Made by a program: the position numbers and the translations under genes. Below are positions 34,516-43,278 of a DNA stretch of 64,000 bases, piece after piece (within the stretch, counting starts at the first letter, position 1; every line of letters begins with the position of its first letter). The DNA is from Nitrobacter sp035546855 (GTDB taxonomy: Bacteria > Pseudomonadota > Alphaproteobacteria > Rhizobiales > Xanthobacteraceae), in NCBI GenBank assembly GCA_035546855.1, contig DASZVY010000050.1, positions 1 to 64,000 on the forward strand, read 5' to 3'. Under the pieces are notes generated by a model. The model ran no database searches, was not told where the DNA came from, and saw nothing but the letters and a program-made list of their open reading frames with translations.

Positions 34516-34956
34516 CTAAGTCGGCCCCCCAGCCGGCCATCCCGCCAGCGTGGTCGGGCACCAGCGCGCTTTCCGGCGCGCGATGCGTCCCTCGCGATCC
34601 TCGGCGTCGTAGTCGCGGGGCTCGGGCGCGCGCGTGAAAAGCGCGCGATCGTCGAGCGTGTCGACGTTCAGCACGCTCCACACCCGGCCGCCGTCGGCGA
34701 GCGTCATCGCGACATAGACGCCGCAGCGCCGGCAGATGATCTGCTCGGAGGTTTTCAGGCCGAACGTGTAGCGTTGAAGCTGCTCCGGCTCGGCGGCGGT
34801 CAGCGTCACATGCGCCCCGGGATCGGAGAACGCCCGCGCGTTGTGCTTGCGGCAGAACGAGCACTGGCACGCGCCGAGCACCTGCTTGCCCGGCTCCCGG
34901 TCGGTCGTCAGTTCGACGCGCAGAGCGCCGCAATGGCATTGACCTTTGAAAAGCAT
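34516..34956 (-). CDS. GFA-domain protein (glutathione-dependent formaldehyde-activating-like)
   Basis: A 146-residue zinc protein of the GFA/CENP-V family. The cysteines are in the family pattern: C7-x-C9, C30-x-C32-x2-C35 and C75-x2-C78 (IICRRCGV). Gfa proteins were linked to S-hydroxymethylglutathione formation, though most family members have unknown roles. ATG 34956 is chosen because GGAAGGA lies about 7 bases upstream; longer readings exist to 35013. It stands alone between two dispersed repeats, on the strand opposite to the hydrolase gene. Confidence 0.85.
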   Translation of the reverse strand: MLFKGQCHCGALRVELTTDREPGKQVLGACQCSFCRKHNARAFSDPGAHVTLTAAEPEQLQRYTFGLKTSEQIICRRCGVYVAMTLADGGRVWSVLNVDTLDDRALFTRAPEPRDYDAEDREGRIARRKARWCPTTLAGWPAGGPT

Positions 34957-35021
34957 GTCGGTCCTTCCGTGCATGTCTCCCGGACGAAAAAGGTCGCGAG
35001 CCGGTTCCGTCACGCCCGGCT

Positions 35022-35138
35022 CGTCATGCCCGGGCTAAAGCGCGAAGCGCGTCTTCGCGCAGATGTCCCCGGCATCCACGCCTTTCTCGCTGAACCTTTG
35101 CCAAGACGTGGAGGGCCGGAATAAATCCGGCCATGACG
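35022..35138. repeat. Dispersed palindrome, CGTCATGCCCGG / GGCCATGACG family
   Basis: Opens CGTCATGCCCGGGC and closes ATCCGGCCATGACG, with CATCCACGCCTTT facing AAGACGTGGAGG. It lies between the GFA and Bug-receptor genes. Confidence 0.7.
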
Positions 35139-35168
35139 GACCGTTCTGTTCCGTCAATCTATAAACGC

Positions 35169-36137
35169 TCAGTTCGTGATCTTGTAGCCGGTCGCCTTCA
35201 CCACCGGGCCCCAGCGCGCGATGTCGGTCTTGAGCTCCTGCACCAGTTCGTCCGTGGTCGATCCCACCGCGATCAGGCCGGCGGCCTTGAGTTTCTGCTG
35301 CACGTCGGGCTTGGCCAGCGCCGTGTGCACCGCGTTCGCGAGCTGCTTGGCGAAGTCCGGCGGGCTGCCGGCCGGCAGCCACATGCCGTACCAGGCGTCC
35401 GCCACCAGATCGATGCCCTCGTCCTTCAGGGTCGGGACGTCCGGCAGGTAGGGCGAGCGCTTGACGCTGCTCACGGCGAACACTTTCAGCGTGCCGGACT
35501 CCTTGTGCGCGACCACGTCGGACACCGGCGTGATGGCGAAGGGCAGGTGCCCGCCGATCAGGTCGTTGAGGATCGGCGTGGTGCCGCGATAGGCCACGCG
35601 CGTCAGCGGGATGCCGAGCTCCTGCGACAGTTTGGTGCCGGCGAAATGCGGGATGGTGCCGTTGCTCGGCACGCCGAAGGTGGCCTGGTCCGGATGCGCC
35701 TTCAGCCAGGCCACGAAACCCTTGAAGTCCTTGGCGTCGACGGCGGGGCCCGCCACCACGCAGAAATCGAACCGCGCCAGCAGCGACACCGGCATGAAGT
35801 CCTTGTCGGTGTTGAAGCTCGGATGGGTCTCCACCATCGGCAGCAGGTACATGGTCGGGCCGGTGGTGACGAGGATCGTGGTGCCGTCCGGCTTCGCGTT
35901 CTTGACGTAGCGGATGCCGATCAGGCCGTCGGCGCCGTTGCGGTCCTCGACGATGACCGTGCGGTCGAGCGGCTGGCCGATCTCCTTGGCCACGAGGCGG
36001 CACAGCGTGTCGCCGCTGCCGCCGGCCGCGAACGGAAAGATGATCTTGGTGAGCGGTCCGGACTCGGCGCAAGCCCGGCCGGCCATGGTGGCGAGCGGCA
36101 GGCCGAGCCCGGCCGCGATGAATGAGCGACGATCCAT
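35169..36137 (-). CDS. Bug/TctC-type periplasmic solute receptor
   Basis: A 322-residue extracytoplasmic binding protein of the tripartite tricarboxylate transporter family. The N-terminal signal MDRRSFIAAGLGLPLATMAG, followed by RACAES, has a twin-arginine-like start. Typical Bug features follow: ITKII-type strand KIIFPFAAGGSGDTLCRLV, then FVAWLKAHPDQATFGVPSNG. It binds a carboxylate for an inner-membrane TctAB pair not present in this window, as is common for orphan Bug genes. The ATG at 36137 is set by GGAGGGG 8 bases upstream. Confidence 0.9.
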   Translation of the reverse strand: MDRRSFIAAGLGLPLATMAGRACAESGPLTKIIFPFAAGGSGDTLCRLVAKEIGQPLDRTVIVEDRNGADGLIGIRYVKNAKPDGTTILVTTGPTMYLLPMVETHPSFNTDKDFMPVSLLARFDFCVVAGPAVDAKDFKGFVAWLKAHPDQATFGVPSNGTIPHFAGTKLSQELGIPLTRVAYRGTTPILNDLIGGHLPFAITPVSDVVAHKESGTLKVFAVSSVKRSPYLPDVPTLKDEGIDLVADAWYGMWLPAGSPPDFAKQLANAVHTALAKPDVQQKLKAAGLIAVGSTTDELVQELKTDIARWGPVVKATGYKITN

Positions 36138-36400
36138 TGCCATCCCCTCCCTGTGCGGTTGGCCGAAGTTAGAGCAGATACCGCCCGCCATGGAAACCGG
36201 TCATAAGTCCAATCATGGTTTACCATGTTGAGCCCGGGTGAAGGCGCGTCGGCGGCATGCAGCACGCAACGGTTTGGTTTCAGGACGGAATATCCTATGA
36301 TGGCGGCCAAATCACACCGCGTGGCACGAGCGGCCGGCGTCGGCCGCGAAGCGCGGCCCGGCCGCCATGCCCGATCATCCGCGCCACCAGGCCGCGCCTC

Positions 36401-37546
36401 ATGACCATGTCCCGTCCCGACCTCAACAGCTTCCGCCGCATCGTCGTCAAGGTCGGCTCGTCGCTGCTGATCGATTCCGCCGCCGGTGAGGTGCGCGCGG
36501 CGTGGCTCGCCGCGCTCGCGGCCGACATCGCCGGCCTTCATCGCGACGGTCGCGACGTGCTGATCGTGTCGTCGGGCTCGATCGCGCTCGGCCGCAGCCG
36601 CCTGAGGTTGCCGCGCGGACCGCTGAAGCTCGAGGAGAGCCAGGCGGCGGCGGCGGTCGGACAGATCGCGCTGGCGCGCATCTGGTCGGAGGTGCTGGGC
36701 GATCACGGCATCGGCGCGGGACAGATCCTGGTGACGCTGCAGGACACCGAGGAGCGCCGCCGCTATCTCAACGCGCGCTCGACCATCGCCAAGCTTCTGG
36801 AGTGGCGGGCGGTGCCGGTCATCAACGAGAACGACACCGTGGCGACCAACGAAATCCGCTATGGCGACAACGACCGCCTCGCCGCGCGCGTCGCCACCAT
36901 GGCGAGCGCCGATCTCCTGATCCTGCTGTCGGATATCGACGGGCTCTACGACGCGCCGCCCCATCTCAAGCCCGACGCAAAACTGATTCCCGTGGTCGAG
37001 AGCGTCACCGCCGATATCGAGGCCATGGCCGGAAGCGCGGCATCCGAACTGTCGCGCGGCGGCATGCACACCAAGATCGAGGCCGCGAAGATCGCGACCA
37101 CGGCGGGCACGCACATGCTGATCGCCTCGGGCCAGATCGCGCATCCGCTCAAGGCGATCATGGACGGCGGCCGCTGCACATGGTTCCTGACGCCCGCGAA
37201 TCCCGTCACCGCGCGCAAGCGCTGGATCGCCGGGTCGCTGGAGCCGAAGGGCACGCTGACCATCGACGCCGGCGCGGTGGCGGCGCTGCGCGCGGGCAAA
37301 AGCCTTTTGCCTGCGGGCGTCATCCGGGTCGACGGCGCGTTCGCCCGCGGCGACGCGGTGATCGTGCGCGGGCCCGACACCCACGAGATCGGCCGGGGGC
37401 TCGTGGCCTACGACGCCGCGAACGCCGAACTCATCAAGGGGCGCACCTCGTCCGACGTGGCGCAAATCCTCGGCATTTCCGGTCGCGCCGAAATGATCCA
37501 TCGCGACGACCTCGTGGTCGGCGGCCCGCGGAGCGACGCGGGATAG
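36401..37546 (+). CDS. proB: Glutamate 5-kinase
   Basis: A 381-residue glutamate 5-kinase, first step of proline synthesis from glutamate. It has an amino-acid-kinase domain (about 8-250; RRIVVKVGSSLLID, SSGSIALGR, NENDTVATNEIRYGDNDRLA) and a C-terminal PUA domain (about 285-370; GTLTIDAGAVAALRAGKSLL, then GDAVIVRGP). Start choices are ATG 36401 or 36407; neither has a good ribosome site. It is normally followed by proA; here a CBS-BON gene intervenes. Confidence 0.95.
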   Translation: MTMSRPDLNSFRRIVVKVGSSLLIDSAAGEVRAAWLAALAADIAGLHRDGRDVLIVSSGSIALGRSRLRLPRGPLKLEESQAAAAVGQIALARIWSEVLGDHGIGAGQILVTLQDTEERRRYLNARSTIAKLLEWRAVPVINENDTVATNEIRYGDNDRLAARVATMASADLLILLSDIDGLYDAPPHLKPDAKLIPVVESVTADIEAMAGSAASELSRGGMHTKIEAAKIATTAGTHMLIASGQIAHPLKAIMDGGRCTWFLTPANPVTARKRWIAGSLEPKGTLTIDAGAVAALRAGKSLLPAGVIRVDGAFARGDAVIVRGPDTHEIGRGLVAYDAANAELIKGRTSSDVAQILGISGRAEMIHRDDLVVGGPRSDAG

Positions 37547-37602
37547 GGTCTCGCGCGACGCGCGAACAGCCCCATCACCTGCGGCGCCGTTATTCCCCGG
37601 GG

Positions 37603-37616
37603 TTGAGCGAGATCAA
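37603..37616. promoter_or_regulatory. FixK/FNR box upstream of CBS-BON paralogue 2
   Basis: TTGAGCGAGATCAA matches TTGAT-N4-ATCAA with one mismatch and fits TTG(A/C)-N6-(T/G)CAA fully. Its centre is about 80 bases before the CBS-BON start, nearly the same spacing as at paralogue 1. Confidence 0.65.
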
Positions 37617-37688
37617 AGCAACCCCGATGCGGCCTGCTAGATAGAGTGAAGCCAGTCGAGGTTCTGCGGAGATTGTCAGGAGATCGCC

Positions 37689-38411
37689 ATGCGTGCCCAT
37701 CAGATCATGACGCGGAATGTCATCACGGTGACGCCCGAGACCCCGGTCGTCGAGGCTGCCACGCTGATGCTGAACAATCATGTCAGCGGCCTGCCGGTGG
37801 TGAATGGAGCGGGAAAGCTCGTCGGCATCGTGACCGAGGGTGATTTTCTCCGCCGCGCCGAGATCGGCACGCAGCGCAGGCGCCCCAAGTGGCTGCAGTT
37901 CTTCGTCGGCCCGGGCCGCGCCGGCGAGGAATTCGTCCGCGAGCGCGGCCGCAAGGTCGACGAAATCATGACGCCGGACCCGGTCACCGTCGACGAGGAG
38001 ACGCCGCTCGACCAGATCGTCGACGTGATGGAGAAGCGGCATGTCAAGCGCGTGCCGGTCATGCGTCACGACCGGCTGGTCGGCATCGTCGCCCGCGCGA
38101 GCCTCATGCAGGCGGTGGTGAATCTCGCGCGCGAGATTCCCGATCCGACCGCCGACGACGACCACATCCGCGATCGCATCCTGCGCACGGCCGAGAAGGC
38201 CGCGTGGTGTCCGATCGGTTTCCAGGTCACGGCGCGCAACGGGGTGGTGCACCTGCACGGCGTCGTGGTGGATGAGCGCGCCCGGCAGGCCGCCATCGTC
38301 GCCGCGGAGACCACCGACGGCGTCAGGGAGGTGCATGACCATCTCTGCTGGGTCGACGGTTACTCGGGCTACTACGTCGAGTCCGAGGAGGACCGCAAGG
38401 CGGCGGGTTAG
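37689..38411 (+). CDS. CBS-BON domain protein (paralogue 2)
   Basis: A 240-residue paralogue of the protein at 9312-10043, collinear over its whole length. CBS motifs lie at about 1-60 (MRAHQIMTRNVITVTPETPV) and 92-150 (DEIMTPDPVTVDEETPL), and the BON domain at about 160-230 (ARNGVVHLHGVVVDERARQA). CAGGAG lies 7 bases before the ATG. It interrupts proB and proA and has its own FixK-type box, so it is probably expressed independently under low oxygen. Confidence 0.9.
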   Translation: MRAHQIMTRNVITVTPETPVVEAATLMLNNHVSGLPVVNGAGKLVGIVTEGDFLRRAEIGTQRRRPKWLQFFVGPGRAGEEFVRERGRKVDEIMTPDPVTVDEETPLDQIVDVMEKRHVKRVPVMRHDRLVGIVARASLMQAVVNLAREIPDPTADDDHIRDRILRTAEKAAWCPIGFQVTARNGVVHLHGVVVDERARQAAIVAAETTDGVREVHDHLCWVDGYSGYYVESEEDRKAAG

Positions 38412-38686
38412 GCGGCTGCGGGAGCCGTCTTGTCGGCCGGGAATGCCGGTGCCGGGGATTGCCGTGCTCCGCCGCCTCCGGCCGGCGGGCGGCCGCGAGC
38501 CGGTCGGCCATTGGCCGAGGATCGGCTGCGGCGGCGCCCTCAGCAGGATGTCAGGGCCGCTTGCCTTGGGTTTGCCGCATCGGATTCGCAACCGATTCGC
38601 AGCGCCGGGCAGTTATGCGGCCGCAAAACCTCGTCTGACGCGAATTAATGTGCTAGGACATGGCCTTATCTTAAAATGGAACCGCC

Positions 38687-39979
38687 ATGACCGCATCCCT
38701 GAAGGCTGTTGAGGCTGCGGCCGACCTGCCGGCCCTGATGAACGAGCTTGCGCGGCAGGCCCGCGCCGCCGCGCGCGTGCTCAGTCTTGCCTCGCCGGAG
38801 CAGAAGAACCGGGCGCTCGATGCGATGGAGCGCGCGATCCGCGCCAACGCGGCCGCGATCCTCAGGGCCAATGCGGAAGACGTGGCCGAGGCCCGCGCCG
38901 GCGGCGCAACGTCCGCTTTCGTCGATCGTCTCACGCTGACGCAGGCGCGCGTCGATGCGATGGCCGATGGCATCAGGGTGGTGCGCGACATCGACGATCC
39001 CGTTGGCAAGGTCACCGAACGCTGGCAGCGCCCGAATGGCATGACCATCGAACGTGTCCGCGTGCCGCTCGGCGTCGTCGCCGTGATCTTCGAGAGCCGC
39101 CCGAATGTCTGCGCGGATGCCGGCGTGCTGTGCCTCAAGTCCGGCAACGCCGTGATCCTGCGCGGCGGCTCCGACAGCTTCCGCTCGTGCCGCGCCATCC
39201 ATGACTGTCTTGTGCAGGGTCTGCGCGAGGCCGGTCTGCCGGAAGCCGCGATCACGCTGGTGCCGACGCGCGACCGTGCGGCGGTCGGCCTGCTGCTGAG
39301 CGGACTGAACGGCGGCATCGACGTCATCGTGCCGCGCGGCGGCAAGAGCCTGGTCGCGCGCGTCGAGGCCGAAGCGCGCGTGCCGGTGTTCGCGCATCTC
39401 GAAGGCGTCAATCACGTCTATGTCGATCGTGCCGCGAATCTCGACATGGCCAAGTCGATCGTGCTTAACGCCAAGATGCGGCGCCCTGGTGTTTGCGGCG
39501 CGGCCGAGACGCTGCTGGTCGATCGTGCCGGCGCGGCGAAAACCCTGAAACCGCTGGTCGACATGCTGATCGGCGCCGGCTGCGAGGTGCGCGGCGATAA
39601 GGCGGTGCAGGCCGTCGACGCGCGCGTGAAGCCCGCGAGCGATGCCGATTGGGACACCGAATACGAGGATGCGATCATCGCCGCGAAAGTGGTCGACGGC
39701 CTCAGTGATGCCATCGACCACATCCAGCGTCATGGCTCGCATCACACCGACGCGATTGTCACGGACGATTCGAGGGCGGCCGAGACATTCCTCAATGAGG
39801 TCGATTCCGCGATCGTGCTGCATAACGCCTCGACGCAGTTCGCCGATGGGGGCGAGTTCGGTTTCGGCGCGGAGATCGGCATCGCCACCGGAAAATTCCA
39901 TGCGCGTGGGCCGGTGGGCGCCGAGCAACTGACGAGTTTCAAATATCGTGTGCGCGGCACCGGGCAGACCCGGCCGTGA
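38687..39979 (+). CDS. proA: Gamma-glutamyl phosphate reductase
   Basis: A 430-residue NADPH-dependent reductase that converts glutamyl-5-phosphate to glutamate semialdehyde. Landmarks are PLGVVAVIFESRPNVCADAG, KSGNAVILRGGSD, the catalytic-cysteine segment KMRRPGVCGAAETLLVD and the end FGAEIGIATGKFHARGPVG. About 275 bases of GC-rich non-coding sequence separate it from the CBS-BON gene. nadD follows 30 bases later. Confidence 0.97.
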   Translation: MTASLKAVEAAADLPALMNELARQARAAARVLSLASPEQKNRALDAMERAIRANAAAILRANAEDVAEARAGGATSAFVDRLTLTQARVDAMADGIRVVRDIDDPVGKVTERWQRPNGMTIERVRVPLGVVAVIFESRPNVCADAGVLCLKSGNAVILRGGSDSFRSCRAIHDCLVQGLREAGLPEAAITLVPTRDRAAVGLLLSGLNGGIDVIVPRGGKSLVARVEAEARVPVFAHLEGVNHVYVDRAANLDMAKSIVLNAKMRRPGVCGAAETLLVDRAGAAKTLKPLVDMLIGAGCEVRGDKAVQAVDARVKPASDADWDTEYEDAIIAAKVVDGLSDAIDHIQRHGSHHTDAIVTDDSRAAETFLNEVDSAIVLHNASTQFADGGEFGFGAEIGIATGKFHARGPVGAEQLTSFKYRVRGTGQTRP

Positions 39980-40009
39980 GCGTGATGTCCGGCGCGCGCG
40001 GAGACTGAC

Positions 40010-40639
40010 GTGGAGACGCGTTCAGTCGCTTCACGCGGTGTCATTCCGCTTCATTCCGACGGCATGCGCATCGGTCTGCTCGGCGGTTCTTTCAATCCGC
40101 CGCATGCCGCGCACCGCGCGATCAGCCTCTATGCGCTGAAGCGGTTGCAACTCGATCGAGTCTGGTGGCTGATTTCTCCGGGCAATCCGTTGAAGGATGT
40201 CCGCGCGCTGCATGACCTCGGCGAACGCGCGGCGGCGGCGCAAGCGACGGCACACGATCCGCGGATCGACGTCAGTTGTCTCGAAGCTGTCATCGGGACG
40301 CGATATACCATCGATACCATCACCTATCTCCGGCGCCGGTGTCCCGGCGTCCGCTTTGTCTGGATCATGGGGGCCGATAACCTGGCGCAGTTCCACCGCT
40401 GGGAGAATTGGCGGCAGATCGCGGCGGAGGTTCCGATTGCAGTGATCGACCGTCCTCCCCAGAGTTTCCGGGCGCTCTCGGCGCCTGCCGCGCAAGCCCT
40501 CGCACGATGGCGTATCCCGGAGGCCGATGCCGGCCGTCTCGTCGCCCGCCGGCCGCCCGCCTGGGTTTTCCTCACCGGAATGAAATCAGCGCTGTCGTCG
40601 ACCGGGCTGCGGAACCATGATGGAACATGGAAGGTGTGA
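40010..40639 (+). CDS. nadD: Nicotinate-nucleotide adenylyltransferase
   Basis: A 209-residue nucleotidyltransferase making nicotinate adenine dinucleotide in NAD synthesis. GLLGGSFNPPHAAHRAIS carries the GxFNPxHxxH motif and the C-terminal SSTGLR replaces the usual SSTxIR. WIMGADNLAQFHRWENW is also typical. The start at 40010 is GTG; an ATG at 40064 just before IGLLGG is an alternative that removes 18 residues. It continues the proA-nadD-rsfS-rlmH order. Confidence 0.93.
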   Translation: METRSVASRGVIPLHSDGMRIGLLGGSFNPPHAAHRAISLYALKRLQLDRVWWLISPGNPLKDVRALHDLGERAAAAQATAHDPRIDVSCLEAVIGTRYTIDTITYLRRRCPGVRFVWIMGADNLAQFHRWENWRQIAAEVPIAVIDRPPQSFRALSAPAAQALARWRIPEADAGRLVARRPPAWVFLTGMKSALSSTGLRNHDGTWKV

Positions 40640-40757
40640 CGGCGCATCGTGACTGGAATATTGAAACCGTTAACCCTACATGCGTAGTATGGTGGTCGGG
40701 CATCGAGATTCGGTGCCCGCGATACAGTGAAAGGAATGGTCCCTGACCGCATCTGTA

Positions 40758-41246
40758 TTGTCCAAGTCTGCGTCGTCCAAGTCTTCATTGTCCAAGCCGT
40801 CGTCAAAGACCGCGTCATCTAAGACTTCGATGAACAAGGCTTCGATGAACAAGGCTCCGACGGGCAAGGCATCGACGAAGACAACCGCGTCGAAAGCGCA
40901 ATCTGTCGCTGACGACACGCTGAACCTGATTCTCTCCCGCCTCGATGACATGAAAGCGGAAGAGACCGTCACCATCGACCTTCGCGGCAAATCGGCTTTT
41001 TCGGACTACATGGTCGTGACCACCGGCCGGTCGAACCGGCACGTCGGTGCGGTCGCCGAAAACGTTGCGAAGGGTCTCAAGGAAACCGGCCACAAGAGCA
41101 TCCATGTCGAGGGTCTGCCCAATTGCGATTGGGTATTGATCGACTCCGGCGACGTGATCGTGCACGTGTTCCGGCCTGAGGTGCGCGAATTCTACAATCT
41201 CGAACGATTGTGGACGCAGAGCCCGGTGGCGGCGAAGACGAACTGA
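40758..41246 (+). CDS. rsfS: Ribosomal silencing factor RsfS
   Basis: RsfS blocks subunit joining by binding L14. The conserved domain starts near TLNLILSRLDDMKAEETVTI and includes SDYMVVTTGRSNRHVGAVA and NCDWVLIDSGDVIVHVFRPE. Before it are about 48 Ser/Lys/Thr-rich residues built from repeats (SKSASSKSSLSKPSSK). The start is uncertain: TTG at 40758 is shown; CTG 40743 would suit the AAGGAA at 40731 better, and ATG 40830 gives MNKAS. A 28-codon frame (ATG 40736 to TAA 40822) overlaps the beginning in another phase. Confidence 0.88.
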   Translation: MSKSASSKSSLSKPSSKTASSKTSMNKASMNKAPTGKASTKTTASKAQSVADDTLNLILSRLDDMKAEETVTIDLRGKSAFSDYMVVTTGRSNRHVGAVAENVAKGLKETGHKSIHVEGLPNCDWVLIDSGDVIVHVFRPEVREFYNLERLWTQSPVAAKTN

Positions 41247-41354
41247 TCGTCGGTGGGCGATCGACCGGATGGCAGATGAGGCCCGTGGATGCGATGCGGC
41301 GGTTGATCCGGTGACGATCCTGCGGCACACCGGCGGCCCACCCGGATTCCTCCC

Positions 41355-41837
41355 ATGCGCCTCGCCATCATTTCAGTCGGCCGTCTGAAGCAGGGGCCCG
41401 AACGGGAACTGGCGGAACGTTACCGGACGCGGTTCGACGACATCGGCCGCAAGCTCGGGTTTCGCGGTCTCGACAGCCACGAAATTCCCGAAAGCCGCAG
41501 CCGGGAGGCGGCCACGCGTATCGCCGAGGAAGCCGACGCGATCGCTGCGCTGATTCCGGACAGGTCGGCGCTGGTGGCGCTGGACGAGCGCGGTACCAAT
41601 ATCGACAGTGCCACTTTTGCCCGGCGTCTTGGCCGCTGGCGGGATGAGTCGGTGCAAAACACTATTTTTGTCATCGGCGGCGCGGACGGACTTTCGCCCG
41701 AATTGCGGCGCAGGGCTGACTTGGCGGTCGCGTTCGGGTCGGCCACCTGGCCTCACCAAATGGTGCGCGTGATGTTGCTGGAGCAGATCTATCGGGCCGC
41801 GACGATTCTGGCCGGCCACCCCTATCATCGCGCCTAG
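41355..41837 (+). CDS. rlmH: 23S rRNA (pseudouridine-1915-N3)-methyltransferase RlmH
   Basis: A 160-residue SPOUT methyltransferase that modifies helix 69 of 23S rRNA. It begins MRLAIISVGRLKQGPERELA and has the knot segment FVIGGADGLSPELRRRADLA with the end HPYHRA, which holds family-typical residues. It closes the ribosome/NAD cluster, and the next gene is a cell-division factor. Confidence 0.96.
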   Translation: MRLAIISVGRLKQGPERELAERYRTRFDDIGRKLGFRGLDSHEIPESRSREAATRIAEEADAIAALIPDRSALVALDERGTNIDSATFARRLGRWRDESVQNTIFVIGGADGLSPELRRRADLAVAFGSATWPHQMVRVMLLEQIYRAATILAGHPYHRA

Positions 41838-41928
41838 GATGGTGGTCGGACGTGCGTGGATCGCAGGAATTGACGCCGGTTTCGCGCTCACCCCACGCAG
41901 GGCAAATGCGGGAAGACTGATCGAGCTC

Positions 41929-43278
41929 ATGCCTTCGATGCGGAGAAGCAGCCTGTCGCATGTGGCCGCCGGTGCCGGGGTCCTGCTCGCCACCGGCATG
42001 GCGGCGGCGTTTGCGCAACCGCCGGCCCCGCAAGTTGCTGAGACGCAGCCGGCCGCGGTCGCGCCGAGTCCGGATGCGCTCAAGCAACGCGAGCAGGAAC
42101 TTGAAGCCGCTCGCGCCCAGCAGAAGAGCGCGGAGGAATCGCAGGAAAAATTGAAAGCCGATATCGCGGCGATCGGCCAGGATCGCAGCAAGCTCAATCA
42201 GCAGTTGATTGATATCGCGGCCCGCGTTCGCGCCATCGAGGCCAAAATTTCCGCAGACGAGGATCGCCTTGGCCCGCTCGATGCGCGGGAGCGGGAGATC
42301 CGCGGCTCGCTGGATTCTCGTCGCGCGGAAATCGTCGAGGTGCTCGCCGCCCTGCAGCGGGTCGGCCGCCGGGCGCCCCCGGCGCTGCTGGTTCGGCCGG
42401 AGGACGCCTTGCAATCGTTGCGGACCGCGATGCTGCTCGGCTCGGTCGTTCCCGAGATGCGCGCGCGCGCCCAGAAACTGGTCGCCGATCTCGGTGAACT
42501 TGTCAGCTTGCGCAAATCGATTGCCGCGGAGCGCGACCAGCTTGCGGCCGACCGTGACAAGCTCAAGGCCGATCAGGCCAGGCTGGCGTCGCTGGTCGAC
42601 GAACGGCAGCGGCAGCAGAGCAACGTCGAGAAGGATATGGCGGCCGAGAGTGCGCGGGCCATCGCGCTGGCGCGTCAGGTCGGCGACCTGCAAGGCCTGA
42701 TCGCGAAAATGGAGCAGGACATCAAGAGCGCCGCGAAAGCCGCGGCAACGGCCAGCCTGGAGGGCAGTCCGGCTTCGGTCAACGGCAAGCCCAACATTGC
42801 GGCTTTGAAAAATTCCGGGCGACTGAGCCCCGCCATCGCTTTTGGCGCGGCGAAAGGGTTGCTCGCCTTACCGGTTAACGGGACCAGGATTCGCGACTTC
42901 GGCAGTTCGGACGGGGTTGGTGGCGCCGAAAAAGGCATTTCCTTGGCAACTCGTCCGGGCGCACAGGTCACAACACCGTGTGATGGCTGGGTTGTCTATG
43001 CCGGGCCTTTCCGTAGCTATGGACAACTCTTGATCCTCAATGCCGGGGGCGGGTATCATGTCCTGATCGCCGGGATGGAGCGTATTTCGGTTAGCATCGG
43101 CCAGTTTGTGTTGACGGGAGAGCCGGTAGCGACGATGGGATCGACCTCCCGTGTTGCCTCCATTCTTGCGTCCAATGCGAGCCAGCCCGTGCTCTATGTC
43201 GAGTTCCGGAAGGACGGCACTCCTATTGATCCAGGCCCATGGTGGGCCACAAAAGAAGGCGAAAAGGTTCGCGGATGA
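41929..43278 (+). CDS. EnvC-like murein hydrolase activator
   Basis: A 449-residue periplasmic protein. A signal peptide (LSHVAAGAGVLLATGMAAAF) precedes two coiled-coil regions (about 45-130 and 180-260) and a C-terminal LytM/M23 domain (about 320-445). The zinc ligands are lost: the expected HxxxD is replaced within KGISLATRPGAQV, and HxH by LYVEFRKDG. It is therefore a degenerate LytM protein that activates amidases during septum splitting, like EnvC. ATG 41929 is preferred to 41839, which would put about 30 extra residues before the signal peptide. The stop overlaps the ctpA start (ATGA). Confidence 0.88.
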   Translation: MPSMRRSSLSHVAAGAGVLLATGMAAAFAQPPAPQVAETQPAAVAPSPDALKQREQELEAARAQQKSAEESQEKLKADIAAIGQDRSKLNQQLIDIAARVRAIEAKISADEDRLGPLDAREREIRGSLDSRRAEIVEVLAALQRVGRRAPPALLVRPEDALQSLRTAMLLGSVVPEMRARAQKLVADLGELVSLRKSIAAERDQLAADRDKLKADQARLASLVDERQRQQSNVEKDMAAESARAIALARQVGDLQGLIAKMEQDIKSAAKAAATASLEGSPASVNGKPNIAALKNSGRLSPAIAFGAAKGLLALPVNGTRIRDFGSSDGVGGAEKGISLATRPGAQVTTPCDGWVVYAGPFRSYGQLLILNAGGGYHVLIAGMERISVSIGQFVLTGEPVATMGSTSRVASILASNASQPVLYVEFRKDGTPIDPGPWWATKEGEKVRG

